NCBI GenBank assembly: GCA_946481205.1
Contig: CAMLNB010000082.1
Location: 1 to 14,213 of the forward strand
Reading direction: 5' to 3'
From: an uncultured Kangiella sp.
GTDB lineage: Bacteria > Pseudomonadota > Gammaproteobacteria > Enterobacterales > DSM-103792
DNA: 14,213 bases
The notes under the pieces were generated by a model. That model was not told where the DNA came from. It searched no databases and was given only the letters and a program-made list of their open reading frames with translations. Below, piece after piece: positions 6,968 through 14,213 of the stretch (position 1 is the stretch's first letter; each line of letters begins with the position of its first letter). Both the position numbers and the translations under genes were made by a program.

Positions 6968-7649
6968 CGTCACTCCGCTCACCGCCCATGACATGGGCAA
7001 ACACCGCAGCAATGCGGCCTTCGATGCTGGCATCGACCGTGGCATCATCGGTCAGTACTCGGCAACCGCCACGGCTCTGACTCGGATCGTCAAACACGTG
7101 CCAGGTGTGTTCGCCGCCGGCATCGAGCGCAAACACTTCGCGCACCAACGCCGCGTCTTCTGGATGCAAATAGACCCGTATCGTTTGCCGTGACATCGGC
7201 AGTAACTGCACTGCTTCTCGCACTACCGCGATGATCTGGCCGGGCGCACTGCGCAATTCACGCCGGATAATCTGTTTGGCCACCGACAAAGCCAGCTGCA
7301 CCAGTGCCAGCTCGGTTTGCTCATCCATGCTGTTCAGCGGTCGCGCCAAGGTATTCAAGACCGCCTCGACCCGTTCGCGCTGCCGCAGCAGCTCGGCTTC
7401 AATTTGTTTGCGGCCGTCGGCCAGACCTTGCGCCAAACCGTCGCGATGGCCGTTCTTCAGACCTTCTTCGTAACCTTCATGACGGGCTTGCTCACGCAGT
7501 TGTTGCAACATTTCCGCGGTGACAATCGAACCCTGGCTGCCGCCGGCAGCACCCGGCACCCGTGGCGGCGGACGCGAGGCTGCATTGACCGCCGTCTCTT
7601 TCATCTCCGGCAGTTGCCAAGGCCGCACAACCGGCGTTTCATTGGCCAT
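6927..7649 (-). CDS. fliH: Flagellar assembly protein FliH
   Basis: FliH binds FliI as a dimer, limits its ATPase activity and docks it to the C ring. The 240-residue product has an N-terminal PWQLPEM segment with a conserved Trp (W11) of the kind that contacts FlhA/FliN. An Ala/Gly/Gln-rich middle follows, with [22 protein letters not shown] repeats of the G-x-x-x-G type (about 75-96). The C-terminal FliH/SctL domain ends with [20 protein letters not shown]. The ATG at 7647-7649 is chosen, with a weak GGTGG 8 bases upstream; a GTG at 7661 is the alternative and adds four residues. It begins 42 bp after the fliG stop and overlaps fliI. Confidence 0.93.
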   Translation of the reverse strand: MANETPVVRPWQLPEMKETAVNAASRPPPRVPGAAGGSQGSIVTAEMLQQLREQARHEGYEEGLKNGHRDGLAQGLADGRKQIEAELLRQRERVEAVLNTLARPLNSMDEQTELALVQLALSVAKQIIRRELRSAPGQIIAVVREAVQLLPMSRQTIRVYLHPEDAALVREVFALDAGGEHTWHVFDDPSQSRGGCRVLTDDATVDASIEGRIAAVFAHVMGGERSDDEPQSTNAATPSP

Positions 7650-7691
7650 GACGTTGTCCACCGCTGCTTGTTTTCATCACGATGATGACGT

Positions 7692-8747
7692 TCAAATCAT
7701 CTGCTCGCCGCTGCCACCAAGCACGATCTCGCCGGCATCGGCCATCCGTCTGGCGACGGTCAGAATTTCTTTCTGGGCCTTCTCGACATCGCTCAGCTTG
7801 ACCGGACCCATCGACGCCAGATCTTCCCGCATCAGCTCGGCTGCCCGTTTCGACATGTTCTTGAAGATCTTCTCGCGCATATTTTCATCAGCGCCTTTCA
7901 ATGCGGTGATCAGCGTTTCAGTAGACACTTCACGCAACAAGGTCTGGATACCGCGATCATCCACCTCGATCAGGTTCTCGAACACGAACATCAGGTCTTG
8001 AATCTTCTGCGACAAGTCCTCATCGACCTGTTTGATCTGATCGATCAGCGCGCTCTGAATGGAGCCATCAAGGAAGTTGATGATGTCAGCCGCGCGTTTG
8101 GTGCCACCGAGGTTGGCCGACTTCGAACCGGTCTGACCGGAGAGCTGCCGCTCCATGATGTTATTGAGTTCCGACAAAGCTGCCGGCTGCACCGCCTCCA
8201 GCGAAGCAATCCGCATGGTCAGATCCAGCTTGACCTTCTCCGGGAACTGCGACAGCACCGCAGCCGACTGATCCGGATCCAGATAAGCCAGCACAATGGT
8301 CTGAATCTGTGGGTGTTCATAACGAATCAGATCGGCGACCGCTCGCGCATCCATCCATTTCAGAGTATCCAGGCCCTTGGTGTTGGCGCCGGCCAGAATG
8401 CGATCACAAAGCGCATCGGCCTTGTCGTTACCTAGTGCCGCACGCAAGGTGTTGCGAATGTATTCTTCGGTACCAATACCGATACCGGTTTGTTTCTCGA
8501 CTTCGATCAGAAATTTGCTGACCACTTGATCAACGTCGGCACGCTCGACATGCTTGACAGCGGCCATAGCCAAGCCGATACGTTGCACTTCTTTCGGCCC
8601 CATATGCTTGAGCACCTGGGCGGCATGATCCTCACCGAGGCTCAGCAGCAGTATGGCTGCCTGCTCAGTGTTGTTGAACCGGTCGACCGTCAGCGCTTTG
8701 CCTTCCGCTTCGCCCGGTTTCTTTTCTGCGACTTGGGTATCAGGCAT
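7692..8747 (-). CDS. fliG: Flagellar motor switch protein FliG
   Basis: FliG is the C-ring protein that binds FliF and meets the stators to generate torque. The 351-residue product has the N-terminal FliF-binding domain (NNTEQAAILLLSLGEDHAAQVL), the middle-domain EHPQTIQT motif at about 144-150, the MFVF hinge segment, and the C-terminal torque helix region (DDRGIQTLLREVSTETLITALKGA). It ends with a typical MGPVKLSDVEKAQKEIL segment. A slightly long charged N-terminal tail of about 20 residues makes it longer than enteric FliG. Its ATG overlaps the end of fliF by 8 bp (ATGCCTGA), so translation is probably coupled to fliF, its binding partner. Confidence 0.97.
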   Translation of the reverse strand: MPDTQVAEKKPGEAEGKALTVDRFNNTEQAAILLLSLGEDHAAQVLKHMGPKEVQRIGLAMAAVKHVERADVDQVVSKFLIEVEKQTGIGIGTEEYIRNTLRAALGNDKADALCDRILAGANTKGLDTLKWMDARAVADLIRYEHPQIQTIVLAYLDPDQSAAVLSQFPEKVKLDLTMRIASLEAVQPAALSELNNIMERQLSGQTGSKSANLGGTKRAADIINFLDGSIQSALIDQIKQVDEDLSQKIQDLMFVFENLIEVDDRGIQTLLREVSTETLITALKGADENMREKIFKNMSKRAAELMREDLASMGPVKLSDVEKAQKEILTVARRMADAGEIVLGGSGEQMI

Positions 8748-10449
8748 CTTTTTCCATCCACGATTTGACGACCTGCGCTACCAAGGTCGGATCGGATTGC
8801 ACAACCGCTTTGGCACGCGCAACCGAATCGAGTTCAGTGGTAACGGGTGGCGGCAGACTCAAGGAACCACCGGGCCCAGACAGGCTTAAGGTGTCGTCGC
8901 GCATTCCTTCGGGCCCCATACCTGCCAGTGTAGCTTGCCGCAACGCTTCGGCACTTTGTTCTTCGCCGGACAAGCGCCGCATTACTGGCCGCAACACGCC
9001 AAGCACAAATACGACAGCGATAATCAGGCCCAACAAAGGTTTGAACAGCATCTGGAACCAGGCCTGTTCCCAAAGCGGAATGCTTTGCGGCTCTTCTGGT
9101 ACTTCCGCACGGACAAACGGGAAGCTTTGCACTTCAACAATATCGCCACGCTGAGCATCAAAGCCTATGGCACTTTGTACCAAGCGGGTGATGTTGGCGA
9201 TGTCGGCCGACGCACGTGCCTGCCTAGCCGGTGCCGCAGCGGCGGCCGGATCGGTGGTATCGGCCGGTGTTGCGGCCGCAGGTGCCACATAATCCAGACC
9301 GATGGATGCCGTCACCCGACGCACCACGCCGATTTGCGAACGGGTATGACTGATTGTGGTGTCGTGGTCATAGTTGCGCTCGGCTTCTTCGCGCTTGCTG
9401 CCGTTGCCGCCAGTAGCGGCGGTGGCGGCGGTATTCGCTGCGCCGGCCACCTCTGGCGCTGTCGCCGGCGTCGGTGGTTGATTGCTCAGGGCACCGGGCA
9501 CGCCTTGCGCCCCGGCGGTGGCGTTCTGCTCATTCAACACTCGTTCCGAACGCAGCGCCGGCAAATCGGCGTTATAGACCTTTTGTGTCGCCTCTTGCGC
9601 GCTGAAATCCATATCGACATGCATTTCAACGGTGTAATTGCCGGCACCAACAATCGGCTCCAGGATGCGCTCGACTTTTTTGCGCAACTCCTCACTGCGT
9701 TTACGACTTTCCGCAAATTCTTTGCTCGACTGAATCTCGTCCTGGCTCATGCTGCCAGAATGATGCAGGCGGCCAAACTGATCGGTGATTGTCACGCGAC
9801 TGGCATCAAGGTTCGGCACGCTACCGGCGACTAGGTCGACAATTGCGCGAATCTGTTCGGCATCCAACGACCGCGCCGAGTACAGATTCAGCAAGACCGA
9901 AGCACTGGGCCGCTCGTTGTCACGCAGGAATACCGCTTCTTTTGGTAGCGCCAGATGCACCTCGGCGGCGCGAACGCCGGCGAACTGCTCAATAGTCCGC
10001 GCCATCCGAATCTCTTGCGTGCGCAGCAATCGCGCTTGTTCCAAACGCTGGCTGACCGAGAAGCCGCTGTCACGCGCCAATAGTTTGTCAACTTCGGCAC
10101 CGCCTACTTCCAAACCTTGCGCGGCCAATTGCATCTGCACGCGCGAATAGTCTTCCTGGGCGACACTGATGCTGCCGTCATTCTCCATCCGGTATGGGAC
10201 TTTCAGCTGTTCCAACATGCTGACGATGGCCAGCGCGTTTTCCCGATCCACCGGACCAAGCGGCCGCATCAGTGGCTCGCGCAGCCACAGCACGACTAAC
10301 AAGCCCAGCGCAACACTGGCGGCCAAGCCGATCAGGATGCCAACCTGACGCAGCACCGTCATATTGCTCAGATTGGTCAGAATGCCGCCACTGACCAGTC
10401 CACCACCCGGTGTCGTGACCAATGCATTCTCTTGCGCGACTTCTGCCAT
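8740..10449 (-). CDS. fliF: Flagellar MS-ring protein FliF
   Basis: FliF forms the MS ring in the inner membrane on which the rod, switch and export gate assemble. The 569-residue product has a first membrane segment at about 36-56 (VGILIGLAASVALGLLVVLWL), the periplasmic YscJ/FliF domain (about 60-225) with RTIEQFAGVRAAEVHLALP, and the FliF C-domain including NYDHDTTISHT. A second membrane segment is at about 468-488, and a cytoplasmic tail ending SWMEKDA binds FliG. Two Ala/Pro/Thr-rich stretches, at about 323-350 and 388-412, interrupt the periplasmic part. The ATG at 10447-10449 has GGAG 9 bases upstream; longer frames rely on TTG. It lies 99 bp after the fliE stop, a gap in which no promoter or terminator stands out. 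Confidence 0.97.
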   Translation of the reverse strand: MAEVAQENALVTTPGGGLVSGGILTNLSNMTVLRQVGILIGLAASVALGLLVVLWLREPLMRPLGPVDRENALAIVSMLEQLKVPYRMENDGSISVAQEDYSRVQMQLAAQGLEVGGAEVDKLLARDSGFSVSQRLEQARLLRTQEIRMARTIEQFAGVRAAEVHLALPKEAVFLRDNERPSASVLLNLYSARSLDAEQIRAIVDLVAGSVPNLDASRVTITDQFGRLHHSGSMSQDEIQSSKEFAESRKRSEELRKKVERILEPIVGAGNYTVEMHVDMDFSAQEATQKVYNADLPALRSERVLNEQNATAGAQGVPGALSNQPPTPATAPEVAGAANTAATAATGGNGSKREEAERNYDHDTTISHTRSQIGVVRRVTASIGLDYVAPAAATPADTTDPAAAAAPARQARASADIANITRLVQSAIGFDAQRGDIVEVQSFPFVRAEVPEEPQSIPLWEQAWFQMLFKPLLGLIIAVVFVLGVLRPVMRRLSGEEQSAEALRQATLAGMGPEGMRDDTLSLSGPGGSLSLPPPVTTELDSVARAKAVVQSDPTLVAQVVKSWMEKDA

Positions 10450-10548
10450 AGCGTACTGCTCCACGTGCTGCGTGATGATTACCGTCAACTTACCGTTCGT
10501 TCAGGCCGAGGCAATGTCCACCCAGCCCGTTACGCTCTTGCCACTTCA

Positions 10549-10905
10549 CTACACCGGCATGTTCATGATGTCCTGATACGCCGACACCAGCCGATTGCGC
10601 ACCTGCACGGTAGCCTGAAACGCGATGCTGGCTTTCTGGCTTGCCACCATCGCCTGTACCAGACTGACGCTCTTGTCGCCCAGCTCGACCCGCGTTTGTA
10701 ACGCACCCGCTTGTTGTTGCAGCTTATTGACATTGTCAATGGCATTGCTGAACAAATTGCCGAACTGTTGAACGGCATTGGTGCCACCCGTGCTCGGCGT
10801 CAACGCACTTTTCATGACCTCGGGCCGTGCAGAGTCGGCACGCCCGACTTGTCCGGCCAAGCTGCGCAGCTCCTGCAACAACTGATTGCGATCGATCGTA
10901 TTCAT
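10549..10905 (-). CDS. fliE: Flagellar hook-basal body complex protein FliE
   Basis: FliE is the first exported rod component and joins the MS ring to the proximal rod. The 118-residue length is normal. The C-terminal part is diagnostic: VSLVQAMVASQKASIAF, then TVQVRNRLVSAYQDIM and a final NMPV. The N-terminal part is variable. The ATG at 10903-10905 has GGGAG about 8 bases upstream. It starts 30 bp after the fleR stop, so it may be read from the fleSR transcript. No acceptable sigma-54 promoter was found by eye in the 300 bases upstream. Confidence 0.95.
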   Translation of the reverse strand: MNTIDRNQLLQELRSLAGQVGRADSARPEVMKSALTPSTGGTNAVQQFGNLFSNAIDNVNKLQQQAGALQTRVELGDKSVSLVQAMVASQKASIAFQATVQVRNRLVSAYQDIMNMPV

Positions 10906-10935
10906 GGGTTAGCTCCCGTCTTCATTCTCGGCGTG

Positions 10936-12279
10936 TCAGGAGAGGCTCGGTACCACATAACCCATCTCACGCATTCGGGCCAATTTGTAGCGCAGCGTGC
11001 GCGGGCTGATACCAAGCTGTTTGGCAATACTCTCGCGGGTATCGCCGCTTTCCCGCAAGGTCTGCAGAATGCGTTCGAACTCGATACGCCGCACCGCATC
11101 GCTAAGCCGGTTCTCTGAACCAGGCTCCGCAGGAGTCAGTTCATCGGCGGCGGCATGATTGGCTTGCAGCTGAAAATCATCGGCATTGAGCACCCGACCG
11201 TTTTGCAGGATCAGCGCGCGTTGCACGGCATTGTCCAACTCGCGGACATTGCCGGGCCAGCTGTAAGCGGTCAGTGCCGCCATGGCTTCGACACTCAGTT
11301 TCGGTGCCACGCGCTGGCCGCCGCGACAATGCCGGCCGATCAGATGTTCGGCAATAGGCACGATGTCGCCCGGTCGTTCGGCCAGAGCCAGGCAACGCAG
11401 CGGAAAGACATTGAGCCGGAAATACAGATCCTCGCGAAACCGATGCGCCTTGACCTCATCGAGCATATTGCGGTTCGAGGTCGCGACAACACGGACATTG
11501 AGCGAGATCGGTTTGCGCCCGCCGAGCCGCTCGACTTCCCGCTCCTGCAGCACACGCAGCAATTTCGCTTGCAGGTTCAGATCCATCTCGGAGATTTCAT
11601 CGAGCAACAACGTCCCGCCCTGAGCTTGTTCGAATTTGCCGGGCGTTGCTTGATGAGCACCGGTGAACGCGCCTTTTTCGTAGCCAAACAAGGTGGCTTC
11701 CAGCATGTTCTCCGGGATCGCCGCACAATTGATGGCGACAAACGGGCCGTTGGCGCGCGGTGAATGATCATGAACATAACGAGCCAGCACCTCTTTGCCG
11801 ACACCACTCGGCCCCGTCAACAGCACCGTAGCTTCGGATTCGGCGACTCGGCGCGCCAACGTCAACAATTCGACACTACGCGGATCGACTGCGACCGGAC
11901 CGCTGCTGTCGAGTTGGGCGCGGGCATATTGGCGCACGGTTTCGACCAGGGTCTCAGGCGAAAACGGTTTCTGCAAATAGTCCGTTGCGCCATCCTGCAT
12001 GGCCTTGACCGCATTACCGACGTTGCCGTAAGCCGTCATCAATACCACCGGCATATTGCTGTGAATGCGGCGGATATGGCAGAGCAAATCGTGCCCCGAC
12101 ATCTGCTCCAGATTCCAATCCGACAACACCAGATCCGGCGTTTGCTGGTGCAACATCAGCTGCGCCTGTTCAGCACTGCTGGCACTGCTGACAGCAAACC
12201 CGGCTGACTCCAAGGTATCGACGACCGCTTCGCGCAGTGCGTTGTCATCTTCCACGACCAGAATGGAAATATCTGTCAC
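10936..12279 (-). CDS. fleR: Sigma-54-dependent response regulator FleR (FlrC)
   Basis: FleR is the NtrC-type activator of later flagellar sigma-54 promoters, phosphorylated by FleS. The 447-residue product has a receiver with D11/D12, phosphoacceptor D54, T82 and K104. Its AAA+ domain has Walker A GPSGVGKE (156-163), the sigma-54 contact loop GAFTGA (203-208) and Walker B LLLDE (D227/E228). A Fis-type helix-turn-helix, RESIAKQLGISPRTLRYKL, closes the protein. All key residues are intact. Start: GTG at 12277-12279 is preferred because AGGAG lies 9 bases upstream and the receiver then starts at the normal distance. A second GTG at 12285 is only 3 bases from that site. The gap to the fleS stop is 41 bp, so the pair is co-transcribed. 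Confidence 0.95.
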   Translation of the reverse strand: MTDISILVVEDDNALREAVVDTLESAGFAVSSASSAEQAQLMLHQQTPDLVLSDWNLEQMSGHDLLCHIRRIHSNMPVVLMTAYGNVGNAVKAMQDGATDYLQKPFSPETLVETVRQYARAQLDSSGPVAVDPRSVELLTLARRVAESEATVLLTGPSGVGKEVLARYVHDHSPRANGPFVAINCAAIPENMLEATLFGYEKGAFTGAHQATPGKFEQAQGGTLLLDEISEMDLNLQAKLLRVLQEREVERLGGRKPISLNVRVVATSNRNMLDEVKAHRFREDLYFRLNVFPLRCLALAERPGDIVPIAEHLIGRHCRGGQRVAPKLSVEAMAALTAYSWPGNVRELDNAVQRALILQNGRVLNADDFQLQANHAAADELTPAEPGSENRLSDAVRRIEFERILQTLRESGDTRESIAKQLGISPRTLRYKLARMREMGYVVPSLS

Positions 12280-12320
12280 GGTCACTCTCTCCTGTTTCCT
12301 GACGGCCGGCCCGATGGCAA

Positions 12321-13424
12321 TCAACCGGCACGCGCCAGCGCCATCGGCGCCAATGGCAAGGTCAAGGCAAAGCAGCTGCCGATGCCCGGCTCGCTGCTGA
12401 TATGCAATTCGGCTTGATGCGATTCGGCAACCGCCTGGACAACAGCAAGCCCCAAACCGGTACCAGTTCGTTTGGTAGTGAAGAACGGTTCGCGCAAGCG
12501 CGACAGAACGCTGGGCGTCATGCCGCGACCGTTGTCGCGCACTGCAATGCAGACGTGTGTTTCATTCGGCTGGCTCAGCTGAAGCGTGATGTCGCCGTTA
12601 TCAGATTTGTTTTGCAGACAGGCATGAATGGCGTTATCGATCAGATTGCCGATCGCGCCGAGCAACCCGTCGCGGTTGCCAATGACGACCAAACCGTTTG
12701 CGACCGACGTAGCTGCCGCATCACAGCGCAGCGTGACGCCGTGCTGCTGTGCCAACGGTGCGTAGATCTCGCAGATCTTGTCGAGCAGAGCCTGAACACT
12801 GAGCGGTTCGGCTTTCGGATTGCCACCGCCGGCAACCAGCAGCATGTCAGCAATTTGACGTTCCATATGTTGCAGGCGTTCGATCACGCGCGCCGCATGA
12901 CGCGCCGTCGCGGCTTGCTCGTTGGTTTGCCGCTGCAACTGATGTGCACACAGCAGCGCGCTGGCGATTGGTGTTCGCAATTGATGGGCAAGACTCGCCA
13001 TCAACTGCCCCATGCCCGCCAAACGCTCACGCTGTGCCAAGCGCGTTTGCAGGCGACGGGTTTCCGTCAGATCAGAGACGACAACCAACTGGCCAACACC
13101 GTCACTCATTGCGCGCGTTGCGATCTGGACGCGGCGGCCGTCACGCAAACTGACTTCATAACCATCATCGGCGCGCGGCTCGAAACTGCGGGCAATGACA
13201 TCGCGCCAACGCTGGCCGAGCAGCGGCACGCCGAGCAAATCGATCGCTACCGGATTGGCATCCTGCACTTTGCCGTTGGCATCGAGCAGCAGCACGCCGA
13301 CCGGCAACAAAGCCAGAATTTCACGCAAGGGTTGGCGGGCGGCGCCAGCGCTTGGCGTCGCCGCATGCAGGGCCGCTGATAACAGATCAGCAGAACGGTG
13401 ATTGGAAATTGCAGCTTCGATCAT
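12321..13424 (-). CDS. fleS: Sensor histidine kinase FleS (FlrB)
   Basis: FleS is the kinase partner of FleR in the flagellar hierarchy. The 367-residue product has no membrane segment, so it is cytosolic, as in the family. A PAS-like domain at about 32-115 (LLPVGVLLLDANGKVQDANP) is followed by the dimerisation box with phosphoacceptor His147 (LMASLAHQLRTPIASAL). The ATPase domain carries the N box NLIDNAIHA, G1 VRDNGRGM, F box PFFTTKRTG and G2 GTGLGLAVVQ. The ATG at 13422-13424 has GGAG 7 bases upstream. An upstream in-frame GTG at 13463 lies before the predicted sigma-54 transcription start near 13456 and is rejected. What the PAS domain senses cannot be told from sequence. Confidence 0.95.
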   Translation of the reverse strand: MIEAAISNHRSADLLSAALHAATPSAGAARQPLREILALLPVGVLLLDANGKVQDANPVAIDLLGVPLLGQRWRDVIARSFEPRADDGYEVSLRDGRRVQIATRAMSDGVGQLVVVSDLTETRRLQTRLAQRERLAGMGQLMASLAHQLRTPIASALLCAHQLQRQTNEQAATARHAARVIERLQHMERQIADMLLVAGGGNPKAEPLSVQALLDKICEIYAPLAQQHGVTLRCDAAATSVANGLVVIGNRDGLLGAIGNLIDNAIHACLQNKSDNGDITLQLSQPNETHVCIAVRDNGRGMTPSVLSRLREPFFTTKRTGTGLGLAVVQAVAESHQAELHISSEPGIGSCFALTLPLAPMALARAG

Positions 13425-13466
13425 GGTTACGCTCCGCGGCGAAAAGGCCGGTGGCGTAACCACTAA

Positions 13467-13482
13467 TGCAGGGACTGTGCCA
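13467..13482 (-). promoter_or_regulatory. Sigma-54 promoter of fleSR
   Basis: The minus strand reads TGGCACAGTCCCTGCA, matching the -24/-12 consensus at every defined position except one (C for T before TGC), with correct GG to GC spacing. Transcription would start near 13456, giving a leader of about 32 bases before the fleS ATG. It lies in the 111-bp gap between fleQ and fleS. In Pseudomonas and Vibrio the equivalent promoter is activated by FleQ/FlrA, encoded immediately upstream here. Confidence 0.8.
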
Positions 13483-13535
13483 GATAAAAATATTCAAGAG
13501 ATTCAGAAAGATACGAAGACAAGCGAAAACCGACG

Positions 13536-14213
13536 TCAAGCTTCCGTCATTTCCTCGCCACGGCCCATGCCGTACTTGCGCATCTTTTCCACCAGCGTGG
13601 TCCGGCGCATTTGCAGCCGCTCCGCCGCCCGCGCGACCACTCCACCGGCCTCGCTCAGCGCTTGATTGATAAATGCGATTTCGAGTTCGGCCATATAGTC
13701 CTTCAAGTTCAGACCATCGCGCGGCAACACCGCTACGGCACTGGTCGCCAGCGCACCGCTGCGATCTTCGCTGGCCAATGCCGGCGCCGACGTTACCGTC
13801 AGACCCTCGGCATGGCGATACTTGGTCGGCAGATCACCAACATCGACGACGCCATAGGGATACAGAATCGCCAGGCGCTCGATCAGATTCGCCAACTCAC
13901 GGACATTGCCTGGCCAGTCATAGCGGCTGAGGCTGACCAGCGCATTCGGCGACAGGCGCACCGCCGGCGCGCCGGTCGCTTCGAGCCGGGAAATCAATTC
14001 ATTGACCAGCAGCGGAATGTCTTCGCGGCGATCGCGCAGCGGCGGCATCTCGATTGGGAATACGTTCAGGCGATAAAACAAATCTTCGCGGAACTTGCCA
14101 TCGGCTACCTGACGTTCGAGATTGCGGTGAGTCGCGGCGATGATACGGACATCGGCTTGTATCGTCCGGTTGCTGCCGACCCGTTCGAAGGTTTTTTCCT
14201 GCAACACCCGCAA
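13536..14213 (-). CDS. fleQ: Flagellar master regulator FleQ (FlrA), C-terminal part (cut by window edge)
   Basis: The last 225 codons of an enhancer-binding protein are present and the frame continues past the right edge. The fragment begins in the AAA+ domain after Walker B (RVLQEKTFERVGSN), continues through FREDLFYRLNVFPIEMPPL and DWPGNVRELANLIERLA, and ends in a Fis-type helix-turn-helix. The tail AERLQMRRTTLVEKMRKYGM is characteristic of FleQ/FlrA rather than of NtrC or FleR. FleQ acts with sigma-54 at the top of the polar flagellar cascade and in Pseudomonas responds to cyclic di-GMP. The nucleotide-binding residues and the GAFTGA loop are outside the window, so activity cannot be judged. 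The adjacent fleS promoter fits its known role. Confidence 0.94.
   Translation of the reverse strand: MRVLQEKTFERVGSNRTIQADVRIIAATHRNLERQVADGKFREDLFYRLNVFPIEMPPLRDRREDIPLLVNELISRLEATGAPAVRLSPNALVSLSRYDWPGNVRELANLIERLAILYPYGVVDVGDLPTKYRHAEGLTVTSAPALASEDRSGALATSAVAVLPRDGLNLKDYMAELEIAFINQALSEAGGVVARAAERLQMRRTTLVEKMRKYGMGRGEEMTEA

Noticed and set aside
7675..7687. CATCA-CGA-TGATG inverted repeat between fliG and fliH
   Set aside because: Five-base arms without a U-tract occur often by chance, and fliG and fliH are clearly within one unit.
8935..9834. Plus-strand open frame of about 299 codons inside fliF
   Set aside because: It is fully antisense to fliF, has no ribosome binding site or domain, and has Gly/Cys/Arg-rich composition typical of a shadow frame.
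11227..11242. GG-N10-GC match inside fleR as a possible fliE sigma-54 promoter
   Set aside because: Only the two dinucleotides match; the rest of the -24 element (TGGACA) departs from TGGCAC, and it lies over 300 bases inside a coding region.
12402..13379. Plus-strand open frame of about 325 codons opposite fleS
   Set aside because: It mirrors a complete histidine kinase gene and shows no protein family features.
13425..13463. Longer fleS starting at the GTG at 13463
   Set aside because: The GTG lies upstream of the predicted transcription start of the sigma-54 promoter and has no good ribosome binding site, whereas the ATG at 13424 has GGAG 7 bases before it.
13501..13535. Possible terminator after fleQ
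   Set aside because: Only short imperfect complementarity (GAAG/CTTC) is visible, with no stable stem followed by T residues.

Overview
The window is a dense block of flagellar genes, all on the minus strand, from what looks like a polar-flagellated gammaproteobacterium (moderately high GC by eye). The evidence is a FleQ/FlrA-type regulator followed by a FleS/FleR (FlrB/FlrC) two-component pair and then fliEFGHIJ, a gene order familiar from Pseudomonas and Vibrio. The genus cannot be named from sequence alone. Read in the direction of transcription (high to low coordinates), the order is: fleQ 3' end (cut by the window edge), fleS, fleR, fliE, fliF, fliG, fliH, fliI, fliJ, a three-gene signalling module (STAS protein, REC-PP2C-HATPase protein, Hpt protein), fliK, fliL, and the 5' end of fliM (cut by the other edge). 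No tRNA, rRNA, CRISPR array, insertion sequence or plus-strand gene is supportable, and no gene-free stretch exceeds 300 bases.

Regulatory layer (14213-10936): the fleQ fragment keeps the second half of its AAA+ domain and the Fis-type helix-turn-helix. Between fleQ and fleS lies a near-consensus sigma-54 promoter, so fleQ probably switches on fleSR, and FleR in turn drives later sigma-54 promoters.

Basal body and export layer (10905-5092): fliE to fliJ encode the rod adaptor, MS ring, switch protein FliG, and the FliH/FliI/FliJ export ATPase complex. They are tightly packed, with an 8-bp fliF/fliG overlap and a 41-bp fliH/fliI overlap.

Signalling insert (4921-2473): the three genes resemble HsbA, HsbR and HptB of Pseudomonas aeruginosa, a partner-switching cascade that controls motility versus attachment through FlgM/FliA and a diguanylate cyclase. 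Here they sit between fliJ and fliK. A 170-bp leader with an 11-bp direct repeat precedes the first gene, and two tandem hairpins separate the first and second genes.

Hook-length and switch layer (2378-1): fliK has a perfect-consensus sigma-54 promoter and is followed by a strong intrinsic terminator. fliL then has its own sigma-54 promoter with a perfect inverted repeat upstream, and leads into fliM. The sequence therefore suggests at least three sigma-54 transcription units (fleS-, fliK- and fliL-led), plus a possible separate unit for the signalling module. Nothing here is a wholly new system. The most unusual points are the placement of the signalling module and the non-coding elements around it and around fliL.
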